Source: Sphingomonas psychrotolerans
Lineage (GTDB): Bacteria; Pseudomonadota; Alphaproteobacteria; Sphingomonadales; Sphingomonadaceae
DNA: 64,000 nucleotides
Direction of reading: 5' to 3'
Assembly: GCF_002796605.1 (NCBI RefSeq)
Contig: NZ_CP024923.1
Location: 744,001-808,000, forward strand
Shown: positions 37,099 to 44,333 of the stretch, one piece after another
How positions within the stretch are numbered: the stretch's first letter is position 1
Layout of the letters: the number at the start of each line of letters is the position of its first letter
The notes under the pieces: model-generated
Database searches by the model: none
What the model saw: only the letters and a program-made list of their open reading frames with translations
What the model was told of the DNA's origin: nothing
Made by a program: the position numbers and the translations under genes

Positions 37099-38034
37099 AT
37101 GCTTCTGCATGACAGCAAGGACTTCTCTGATCTGCTCGCGGTGGTCGCGCGCAACCAGGCAATCGACCCGGGATTGGTGGAGAAGGACTATTGGATCATG
37201 CACGGTCTGTGGGGCCTGCAGCAGCTTGGCTTCGGCTTTGAGCTGAAGGGTGGAACTTCGCTTTCCAAAGGGCATGGGCTGATCCACCGCTTCTCGGAAG
37301 ACATCGACATCCTGATCCACCCGGACGGCGACCTGCCCACGGGCAAGAACCACAACAAGCAAGCGCACATAGATGCGCGACGAGCCTTTTATGACGGCCT
37401 GCCGCCCAAGCTCGTTATTCCAGGGTTCGAAGCCGCCGAGCGCGACCATGCTTTCGATGACACCCGAATGCGCAGCGCGGGGATCCGGCTTCACTATCCG
37501 AGCGCCTACGCCCTGCCGGACGGTATCAAGACCGGCATCCTCCTCGAAGCCGGTTTCGATCAGGTCGCTCCAAACCGGCCCTGCTTGATCAGTTCATGGG
37601 CGTACGACAGCGCAGCTGCCGCTGACCTGCCGGGCTTGGTGGACAACCGCGCTATCGATGTGCCGTGTTACGAGGCCGGATACACCCTGGTCGAGAAGCT
37701 GCAGACGATCTCGACAAAGTTTCGCAAGCACATCGGAGATGGCAGCATGCCGCAGAATTTCCTGCGGCATTACTATGACGTCTATTGCCTGCTGGCCGAC
37801 CCTGCAGTGCAAGTCTTTATCGGCACGCCGGCATATCTCGCGCACAAGGACGCACGCTTTCCAGGCGCCGACAACAAGGACATTTCCGCAAATGCCGCCT
37901 TTCATCTGGAAGATCGCGAAGTTCGTACGCGTTTTGAGCGAGCGTATGAGACGACCCGCGCACTCTACTATCGCGGGCAGCCGCCTTTCGACGACATAAT
38001 GACCAGGATCGGCGAGCATGCCGGTAGTCTTTAG
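37099..38034 (+). CDS. AbiEii/AbiGii-family nucleotidyltransferase toxin
   Basis: 311 residues. It has the DNA polymerase-beta-like core of AbiEii toxins: ELKGGTSLSKGHGLIHRFSE followed by DIDIL, where GGTSLS binds the nucleotide and D-x-D holds the metal. EKDYWIMHGLWGL lies just before. The C-terminal part (AGYTLVEKLQTISTKFRKH, NFLRHYYDVYCLLAD) matches the family. In type IV systems the toxin modifies a cellular target, blocking growth and phage spread, and the antitoxin prevents the effect without direct contact. The downstream lipoprotein start codon directly follows its stop. Confidence 0.88.
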   Translation: MLLHDSKDFSDLLAVVARNQAIDPGLVEKDYWIMHGLWGLQQLGFGFELKGGTSLSKGHGLIHRFSEDIDILIHPDGDLPTGKNHNKQAHIDARRAFYDGLPPKLVIPGFEAAERDHAFDDTRMRSAGIRLHYPSAYALPDGIKTGILLEAGFDQVAPNRPCLISSWAYDSAAAADLPGLVDNRAIDVPCYEAGYTLVEKLQTISTKFRKHIGDGSMPQNFLRHYYDVYCLLADPAVQVFIGTPAYLAHKDARFPGADNKDISANAAFHLEDREVRTRFERAYETTRALYYRGQPPFDDIMTRIGEHAGSL

Positions 38035-38481
38035 ATGAAGACAATCTTGGCCATGGGCGCTCTGGCGGCATGCAGCCCGGCGGACCCTGGCCCTCCAATC
38101 CCGATTACCTTCTCGACTGGCGTGTGCGAAGGCACATGCCCGGCCTGGGAAGTGACTGTGATGGAAGCCGGCGGCGTGTTCCGTGGCGGCCAGTTCTCGC
38201 GGGTGACCGGTGAGCGGCGGTTTGCCCTCAGTCCTGATCAATATCGAGCGATCGCGTCGGCGCTTGCGCCAATCCGCCCCAAGGGTGAGCAAGCGCTGTA
38301 TCCGGGTCAACCGGGCTGTGAGCAGGCTCCCACCGACATGCGCACGATCCAGGTGAGCTGGGGCGACCTCGACCGGCTGATTTTCTATACCGGCTGCGAG
38401 GGCCCCGGGAATTTGCGGATACATGACGCGCTCTTGAAGGCCGAGCAGTTGCTGCCGGTCCGTGCCCTGGCTGGCAACTAA
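38035..38481 (+). CDS. DUF6438-domain lipoprotein
   Basis: 148 residues. A short signal with lipobox MGALAAC (Cys13) precedes SPADPGPPIPITFSTGVCEG, which has the DUF6438 pattern CxGxCPxWxVTV then G-F-R. The ATG immediately follows the AbiEii stop (zero spacing), so it is probably read by coupled translation with the toxin-antitoxin pair. Whether it belongs functionally with the module or was only captured with it is not clear. Confidence 0.75.
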   Translation: MKTILAMGALAACSPADPGPPIPITFSTGVCEGTCPAWEVTVMEAGGVFRGGQFSRVTGERRFALSPDQYRAIASALAPIRPKGEQALYPGQPGCEQAPTDMRTIQVSWGDLDRLIFYTGCEGPGNLRIHDALLKAEQLLPVRALAGN

Positions 38482-38662
38482 CTTAGCGTCACCACTGAAT
38501 CAAAGCGGGCTCATCCGCACCTGGCTTCCACGACCTTCCCGCCAGGATCGATGGCGACCGTGACGCGATTCCCCGCAAATCATGCGTGACCGCGCCGCCG
38601 GTCGCACCGTCATGGTGTCAGTCCGCCGTTCCGCCTGGAGCGCCTTCGGCTAAATGGCCTTC

Positions 38663-38926
38663 TCAATTCGGAAGTGATTCCGCATCGAGGAGAAACCCTT
38701 CTGCTTCGCGCAGCAGTCGTTGTGCGCCTGGAAGCAGCTGCCGCCCAAGTTGCGTCAGGACAACGGGCTGCCGGCCCCGATCAAATAGCGGGCCCCCAAG
38801 GGTGTGCTCCAGGCCGTGGATCCGTTTGGTCAATCCTGGCTGTGTGATGTGCAAATGCTCCGCGGCGCGGCCGAAGTGGCCATGATCCGCGACGGTGCAG
38901 AAGGCTCGGAGACGCTCGATGTCCAT
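38663..38926 (-). pseudogene. N-terminal fragment of LysR-family regulator
   Basis: 87 residues from ATG 38926: MDIERLRAFCTVADHGHFGR, AAEHLHITQPGLTKRIHGLE and LFDRGRQPVVLTQLGRQLLP. This is a complete LysR winged helix and linker, but the frame stops just after it (AESLPN) and no effector domain follows in any frame. The truncated gene is divergent from the nitrilase gene (85 bases between starts), consistent with its former regulator. The remnant could still bind DNA. Confidence 0.8.
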
Positions 38927-39011
38927 TCCCGCCAGTTATCACACCCCGCCTACTATTTCATTGGAGTTGATGAACGAGATCCATGATCATTGCGCTGAAA
39001 GGAGTACGTTG

Positions 39012-39998
39012 ATGAGCAGAACCCTCCGCGTGGCCAGCGTCCAGTTTCAGCACCGGGCTGGAGATAAGGACTACAATCTAGGTCGGGTTGAGCACTTCGC
39101 CGGAGCCGCCGCCGCAGAAGGAGCGCAGATTGCGTGCCTGCCAGAGATGTGCATCAGCGGCTATTGGCATGTGCCCCGGCTGGATCGAAGTGGGCTCTAC
39201 GAGCTCGCCGAGCCGATGGATGGGCCAAGCGTCTCTAGAGTGGCGGCGCTCGCACGGAATTTGGGGATCGGCATTGGCGTCGGCTGGCTGGAGTGCGACG
39301 CGCACGGCAGGCTTTACAATGCATATCGCCTCTGCCTGCCGAATGGCGAGGGGCACACCCATCGCAAGCTCCATGCCTTCGAGCATCCGCTCATCTTCTC
39401 CGGCGAGGGCTACACCGTATTCGACACCCCATGGGGTGTGCGCATGGGTATCCTTATCTGCTGGGACAACAACCTTGTCGAGAACCCCCGCGCGGTCGCG
39501 CTTCGCGGTGCCGAGGTGCTACTGGCCCCGCATCAAACCGGTGGCACCAATTCGCTCAGTCCCAAGGGCATGAAGCACATCCCGCTGAGATACTGGGAAG
39601 AACGCGGGCAGGATCCCGAACGTCTGAGGCGTGAGTTCCAGGGCCCGAACGGCCGGGGCTGGTTGATGCGGTGGCTCCCCGCGCGAGCTCATGACAACGG
39701 GCTGTTCATCGTCTTCAGCAACGGTGTCGGGCGCGACGAGGACGAATTGAGAACTGGAAACGCGATGATTCTCGATCCCTACGGAGACGTGCTCTCCGAA
39801 TCGAGCTCGACGGGGGACGATATGGTAACGGCCGATCTCGACTTAGAGGAGGTGGCAACTAGCAGCGGCCGCAGATGGATGCGCGGACGCCGCCCCGACC
39901 TCTACGGATCGCTTGCACAGCGCCTCGGAACGGAGCTCTCGCCTCACGCCACGCGTTTTGGACTTCCGAAGGTCGGACAGGTCGAGTTTCCAGAATGA
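39012..39998 (+). CDS. Nitrilase-superfamily amidohydrolase
   Basis: 328 residues from ATG 39012 (GGAG 7 bases upstream). The Glu-Lys-Cys triad is visible: E in IACLPEMCISGYW, K in GHTHRKLHAFEHP, C in GILICWDNNLVENP. It is of the carbon-nitrogen hydrolase type acting on nitriles, omega-amides or N-carbamoyl compounds. The insertion GGTNSLSPKGMKHIPLRYWE is an active-site loop typical of some N-carbamoyl/aliphatic amide hydrolases. It is cytoplasmic. It is divergent from a truncated LysR gene and downstream of nothing relevant. Confidence 0.92.
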   Translation: MSRTLRVASVQFQHRAGDKDYNLGRVEHFAGAAAAEGAQIACLPEMCISGYWHVPRLDRSGLYELAEPMDGPSVSRVAALARNLGIGIGVGWLECDAHGRLYNAYRLCLPNGEGHTHRKLHAFEHPLIFSGEGYTVFDTPWGVRMGILICWDNNLVENPRAVALRGAEVLLAPHQTGGTNSLSPKGMKHIPLRYWEERGQDPERLRREFQGPNGRGWLMRWLPARAHDNGLFIVFSNGVGRDEDELRTGNAMILDPYGDVLSESSSTGDDMVTADLDLEEVATSSGRRWMRGRRPDLYGSLAQRLGTELSPHATRFGLPKVGQVEFPE

Positions 39999-40317
39999 TC
40001 AAGCGTCGCCTGCTCGCGCCTGATGGGCCGGCCGCTGAGAAGCGGTTTACCGCAGGGCCTCGCCGAGACCGCCGGTCCGGCTCTGGCCGATCCGCGCCGA
40101 AATCAGAAGCTGAACAAGCGGCGGGTTTGGAGAAGCGGGCTGAAAGCCCGAATGTCGCTTTTTGGGGCGGTAGCTGCCGTTACCGCGCCGCATGAACGAC
40201 GGAAGCTTTCAGGTGCCGCGGTGATCGATCCGAAGGGCCGAGATTGGGCGCGAAACCGACGAGCCATCGCACGAATCACTCCGTTTCAGCGTACGATACG
40301 CCCCCCAATCCCCGTCA

Positions 40318-40400
40318 TTCACTGGCCCGGCGCTCTATCCCGAAAGCCGTCATTCGTTCACGCAGCGTCGACCGCGCAACTGGTGGATTACGCCTGGCCG
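40318..40400 (-). pseudogene. Possible C-terminal HTH (Fis-type) fragment
   Basis: The minus strand ends VARSTLRERMTAFGIERRAS before a stop, similar to the Fis-type helix-turn-helix closing many sigma-54 activators (AARxLGVxRSTLYRKLxxxGIE). Only this short end is seen; no AAA domain is near. It is a likely relic within a 740-base decayed patch (39999-40742). Confidence 0.3.
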
Positions 40401-40510
40401 CTTTTGGGCGAGTGGGGCGGTAAGCTGCCCTTCGTTCAGCCTTGAATGACCAGCAGCTAACTGCGATCCCGGAAGCTTGCGTCGTGCTGTTCGCGACGCA
40501 GACGACGTCG

Positions 40511-40640
40511 CGCAAGCTGTCGAACCCGGGGCTCAGACCCGACGCGTGGAAGAAGAGCTGTTCGAACACCTTTCCACCCCGCCCCGGAGTCGGTCGGCGG
40601 CAGCCGGTCGGCCTTCTCGGCCAGGTAGACCATGGCCGCC
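40511..40640 (-). pseudogene. Glutathione S-transferase fragment
   Basis: The minus strand reads AAMVYLAEKADRLPPTPGRG, then KVFEQLFFHASGLSPGFDSL. This corresponds to the end of the thioredoxin domain and start of the helical domain of nu-class/YfcG-like GSTs (AIMxYLAEK...P, VLQWLFxQxxGLGP). Both ends are missing. The rest of 39999-40742 has no intact gene. Confidence 0.6.
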
Positions 40641-40742
40641 TAACTTAAACCGGGGGCTCCTGCCGAACCCGAGCGGTCACAACGGTGAATTGCGTAACGC
40701 CGAGTTAACCGCTGGTTAGACGGTATCAACCAACGTACCCCG

Positions 40743-42188
40743 ATGGTCGAACTCCACGCCGTGATCAGAGGAGGATATCGCGTTGCACGTAGCATCGCGC
40801 GAGACGGCAGCAGGTCGATTACTGTGCTGCTGGCCGGGATGGTGTGCCTCTCCGTACTGACTTCAGTGCTCATCGTCTGCTTTCTCGCCTGGCGTGCTGA
40901 TGCTGACGCCAATCGGCTAGCTGCCATCTCGATATCAGGGGCCATCGACCGTGAACGGTCCCGGATTAGCAACGAAGCCTATATCAACGCGCATTGGGAT
41001 GACGCGTATGCCCATGCCTATGGCTCGATGCGCGACCCATGGATACTCTCCCAGTGGGGGACCCCCATCGGGCGCGGCTATGTGATCGATGCGCATGGAC
41101 GTACCTTGTTCGCGCATCTGCCAGAGGGACATGAACCGCCTCTTGCGCAATTGATCGGTTCGCGCACGCTGGCGGCTCTGCTTGCTCACATTCCCGTTAC
41201 CGAGGCGGATGTGAGAACACGGGGCGACGCAACCGTCCTTCTGGGAAAGGCCGGGGGAGGGCCGGCTTTGATCGCCTTCTCGCCGATAGTCCGGGAGAAG
41301 GGTCCAACGACACTCGACCGATCCTCGTACCGGATCTTCGTCGATATACGGTTGCTCGACCGTGATTTGCTGGCGGAGTGGGCAAAAGGCTTTGGTCTGC
41401 AGGACCTGCAATGGCTTGCCGGTGCCAAGGTCAAACCGAATGAAGCTTCGACCGATGTCCGAGATTGGTCGGGCACGCGCGTTGGAACGATCACCTGGAC
41501 GCGCCTTACCCCGGCCACCGCGGCTATACGCGAATTGATGCCGGTTTTCGCCTTGTGCATGGCCTTGTTTCTGGCGGTCGCTGCAGTGATCGCTCGCCGC
41601 GTCCAAAGTCTTAACCGAGAGTTGAAGGCGCAATCGCAAGCAGCAGCGAAAGCTGCCCGGCAGGAGCAGGAGGCGCGCTTTCTCGCCGACAGCGACGTAT
41701 TGACGGGGCTCTACAACCGCCGGCGCTTCTACGCCGATCTCGAGGAGGCGGTCCTGCCGGCGAATGTGAATGCGCTCACCATAGGCTTGGTCGACCTGGA
41801 CCACTTCAAGATGGTCAACGACACGTTCGGGCACCATGTCGGGGACTGCCTGCTCGTCGAGGTCGCCCATCGGCTTAGCGAGGAAGCCGGAACCGACGCC
41901 ACTCTCTATCGCATCGGCGGCGACGAGTTTGCCATGATCGTACGGATGGGTCCGGAAGCGGCGGTGCGGATTGCCGGAAGGTTGTGCGCAGCAGTGATAG
42001 TCCCGGTGCAGATTGGCGACCGGCAGGTGAGTGTCGGGGCGTCTATCGGGCTGGGAGCGTTCGCCGAGGCGGATCTGAGCTCCGTCGAGCTTGCTGAGCA
42101 TGCGGACCAGGCGCTGTATTACGCGAAGCGTGAGAAACCCGGTCGTCCCGTTCTTTTCAGTCCGGAACTCGAACGGCGGGCAGCATGA
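40743..42188 (+). CDS. Diguanylate cyclase with CHASE4-like sensor
   Basis: 481 residues. There is a transmembrane helix at about 27-48 (TVLLAGMVCLSVLTSVLIVC), a periplasmic domain of about 200 residues with ISGAIDRERSRISNEAYINA then HWDDAYAHAYG, the CHASE4-type opening, and a second helix (MPVFALCMALFLAVAAVIA). After a coiled linker comes a GGDEF domain with the active-site GGDEF at residues 392-396 and ADSDVLTGLYNRRRFY before it. It makes cyclic di-GMP. No inhibitory RxxD is obvious. The C-terminus (SPELERRAA) runs into an IS5 fragment, so the native end may have been altered. Confidence 0.92.
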   Translation: MVELHAVIRGGYRVARSIARDGSRSITVLLAGMVCLSVLTSVLIVCFLAWRADADANRLAAISISGAIDRERSRISNEAYINAHWDDAYAHAYGSMRDPWILSQWGTPIGRGYVIDAHGRTLFAHLPEGHEPPLAQLIGSRTLAALLAHIPVTEADVRTRGDATVLLGKAGGGPALIAFSPIVREKGPTTLDRSSYRIFVDIRLLDRDLLAEWAKGFGLQDLQWLAGAKVKPNEASTDVRDWSGTRVGTITWTRLTPATAAIRELMPVFALCMALFLAVAAVIARRVQSLNRELKAQSQAAAKAARQEQEARFLADSDVLTGLYNRRRFYADLEEAVLPANVNALTIGLVDLDHFKMVNDTFGHHVGDCLLVEVAHRLSEEAGTDATLYRIGGDEFAMIVRMGPEAAVRIAGRLCAAVIVPVQIGDRQVSVGASIGLGAFAEADLSSVELAEHADQALYYAKREKPGRPVLFSPELERRAA

Positions 42189-42262
42189 CCAGCTGTCTGC
42201 CCTTTCCGTCGCAAACGGCATGAAGCTTTGAGTTCAGGCCTCCTTCGGGGCTAACGACGTTG
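42182..42262 (-). mobile_element. IS5-family transposase fragment
   Basis: The minus strand encodes GGLNSKLHAVCDGKGRQLVM then L, the conserved core of IS5-group transposases (RxGLNSKLHAVCDGxGRPLxMLL). Only this piece remains, ending on the stop region of the GGDEF gene. It marks an insertion next to the left end of the accessory island. Confidence 0.8.
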
Positions 42263-42568
42263 TCAGCTCCTGAACTTAGGTCCGCTTTGCGCATTGGGCT
42301 CGCCGAAACATGCTTGTCCGCAATCGGCCGAGTCTTGTCGTTGCCTCCATGTCACGAGCAAACCCGGGAACGTCAGCTTTTGTGAGAAACTGCGGCTACG
42401 ATCAGTGCGAGCATGGCTCCCGGTTGCACGGCAGATCCTTACGATTTACAACTCCACTCTCACTCCATGGCATCATCCGCGGAGCAGCATTGCGCGAGTG
42501 AAGCGCGCAAGGAACAACGACTCACTAGACTGATATGGTGTATTTTTGCTGTTGACGAAGGGGGCAAA

Positions 42569-42683
42569 CCGGACAAAAATGTGCCCTGACGGTTTTTAAG
42601 ACATCTTATAAACCGTTGAAATTAGTTTATTTATGAGCAGCTCGCGAGCGTACCGCGAATTGTCTGTGCGCAGGGTGCATTGC
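42569..42683 (-). repeat. Dispersed 115-bp repeat, copy 1 (inverted)
   Basis: One of four copies (others 49369-49480, 52035-52140, 62427-62543). In the minus-strand sense it contains CAATTCGCGGTACGCTCGCG, GCTGCTCATAAAT and an AT-rich tail with AAAACCGTCAGGGCACA. It lies directly after the DUF1488-like gene. The most diverged copy in its core. Confidence 0.85.
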
Positions 42684-42709
42684 CGCCATGGCTTTCCCGG
42701 AACGTCGCG

Positions 42710-42979
42710 TTATTCGAGGTCGTTCTCGTCGACTATTACGACACTCGCGGACGGTCGCTGCAAAGCCGCCTCAGCGCATATATCAGCGATCTCGTCGCTG
42801 AACCGCTCGAACAGCTCCAGGGCGTCCTCGTCTGGCTCATCGCCACTCAGTTCCTTGAGCACGGCATATTTCACCGCAAATTCGCGCTCATCGCCATCCA
42901 GTTCCGCAGTGAACTCCACCTGCCGCGTCAGGTCGTTGTCGGTGACGCTCGCCTGGTCGATCTCTAGGCGGTTTGGCAT
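42710..42979 (-). CDS. DUF1488-like small protein, left copy
   Basis: 89 residues from ATG 42979: MPNRLEIDQASVTDNDLTRQ, VEFTAELDGDEREFAVKYAV, SGDEPDEDALELFERFSDE. Acidic, probably alpha/beta; the pattern (VEF...GxxREFAVxxxVL...ALExF...I) resembles DUF1488, a family of unknown function common in alphaproteobacteria, but the match is weak. A second gene, over 90% identical by eye, lies at 62133-62402 in the opposite repeat arm. The protein differences are conservative, which suggests both copies have been under selection. Confidence 0.7.
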   Translation of the reverse strand: MPNRLEIDQASVTDNDLTRQVEFTAELDGDEREFAVKYAVLKELSGDEPDEDALELFERFSDEIADICAEAALQRPSASVVIVDENDLE

Positions 42980-43248
42980 TCCGGGTCTCCAATGGGGGAT
43001 CATCCCCTTCTCGCAAAGGCGGGGCCACGGCAAGTTCGCCGCAACACCGCCTTCCGAAAGTCGCGCCGCGGAGAAGCGTTTGGCGGGGCTGATGCGTCGC
43101 TCAGCCTCGCGGCGGCCGAATTCGGGCCGCGTCGGCTCTACCCCAATCTCGGCAAGGTGCAGGTCAAAGCGAACCGCTTCGCCATAAGCTGGAACCAGGC
43201 AGATTGACGAAAAAGGGTGTGCCGCTTCGGTGGCGCACCCTTCCGGAG

Positions 43249-43752
43249 TCACTCGGCCTTTACGCGGCCGCGACGCGCCGGCTTCGGGGCAGGTGCGGGA
43301 GCGACGTCCGACTGTGCCGCCCGACCCTTGGCGCCGAGGCCGATCTTCTTTGCCATTGCGCGGCGCTGCTCGGAATAGCTTGGCGCCACCATCGGATAGT
43401 CAGCCTTGAGGTTGTACCGGCGGCGATAGTCTTCCGGCGTCAAACCATGCGTCGAGAGATGGCGGCGCAGCGTGCGATACGGCTTGCCGTCGATCAACGA
43501 GATGATGTGATCCTGCGACGCGAGCGACTTGCGCACCGACACAGCAGGTGTGAATTCTTGCTCGGCACCTGCATCGCCAGAAGCGCCATCCGCCGCCGAA
43601 GATCCCGTCGCCAGTTCCGTGACGGTGGCGTGCATCGTGCGCAAAAAGGCCGGCACATCCTCGGCCGAAGTCCGGTTGTTCTGATTGCCGAGCCAGGCGA
43701 TCGTAAGTTCCGTCGCAAATTCGACGGCGTTAAAGCTGTTATCTTCCGACAT
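43249..43752 (-). CDS. MucR/Ros-family transcriptional regulator
   Basis: 167 residues from ATG 43752 (MSEDNSFNAVEFATELTIAW). The C-terminal DNA-binding region HIISLIDGKPYRTLRRHLST, HGLTPEDYRRRYNLKADYPM and VAPSYSEQRRAMAKKIGLGA is the MucR/Ros core. The first zinc ligand, normally Cys in VCLEDG, is Ser here (ISLIDG), as in zinc-free MucR homologues. The tail is basic (ARRGRVKAE). MucR proteins are H-NS-like silencers of AT-rich promoters, so it may silence the AT-richer 748-aa gene beside it. Confidence 0.9.
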   Translation of the reverse strand: MSEDNSFNAVEFATELTIAWLGNQNNRTSAEDVPAFLRTMHATVTELATGSSAADGASGDAGAEQEFTPAVSVRKSLASQDHIISLIDGKPYRTLRRHLSTHGLTPEDYRRRYNLKADYPMVAPSYSEQRRAMAKKIGLGAKGRAAQSDVAPAPAPKPARRGRVKAE

Positions 43753-44333
43753 GGCGACCCTTGATTTTGGAGTTGGCGGCAATCTTCTATGCGCCAATAT
43801 TTCTCCATAATGGAGGAATCCAGTTTGTCGACCCGCCGCAAGGTCGTTGCCGGATCAGCTTGAGCTCATCTCTTCAAAGCTTCGACTTCCGCGCCGTCAG
43901 CTGTCGCTCGCCCGACCATCATTCTCTGACATTCGTATGACCCGGGCCTGCCGCGCGGCCGAACGGCGGAAATTGGGTGGGAAGCGGACCGGCGGCTTCA
44001 GGGACGGAAGCGGGAATAGCAGCCGGTCGGGATCGGGCTCGTGCGATCGACCGCAAACGCCCCAAACTTTGCCGTTCAGGTCGCGCTATTGCTTTCCATT
44101 AAGCCGACATAGGAAAGTAGTCTGCCGTGTCTTCGCCCGAGTCCGCAAAAAACCCGAACAAAACTAGGTTCGGATGCTCCGCCAAAGTGCGATCACAGCC
44201 AAATTTGTTGCCTGAGAACCCTGCGCGAGCCGCCACGCTTTATTCGGAATCATTGCAAGCACGTATCAAAACAGCGCATGGTCTCGTCCCGGAGAATACG
44301 AGGACGAACACCCAGAGAATCAGGAGTCCGCTC
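43753..44333. other. Intergenic region between mucR-like and 748-aa gene
   Basis: 580 bases holding the divergent control regions of both genes. It contains a copy of a short repeat at 43959-43990 (GAACGGCGGAAATTGGGTGG and following bases) that recurs at 50418-50446, and a small hairpin CCGAAC...GTTCGG near 44151-44172. The right half becomes visibly AT-richer. Confidence 0.5.
43959..43990. repeat. Short dispersed repeat, copy 1 (second copy 50418-50446)
   Basis: A 30-base stretch centred on GAACGGCGGAAATTGGGTGG and ending GAAGCGGACC recurs with a few changes at 50418-50446. It resembles intergenic repeats frequent in sphingomonad genomes; function unknown. Confidence 0.55.

Larger units (their letters stand above)
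42324..43138. repeat. Left long inverted repeat (about 830 bp)
   Basis: This segment is a diverged reverse-complement copy of 61972-62805. Matching landmarks in order are the CACGAGCAAACCCGGGAACG stretch, the 115-bp repeat, the whole DUF1488-like gene, and the block ending near the GAATTCGGGC stretch at about 43121. Small indels separate the copies. The pair frames about 19 kb of accessory DNA. Confidence 0.85.
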
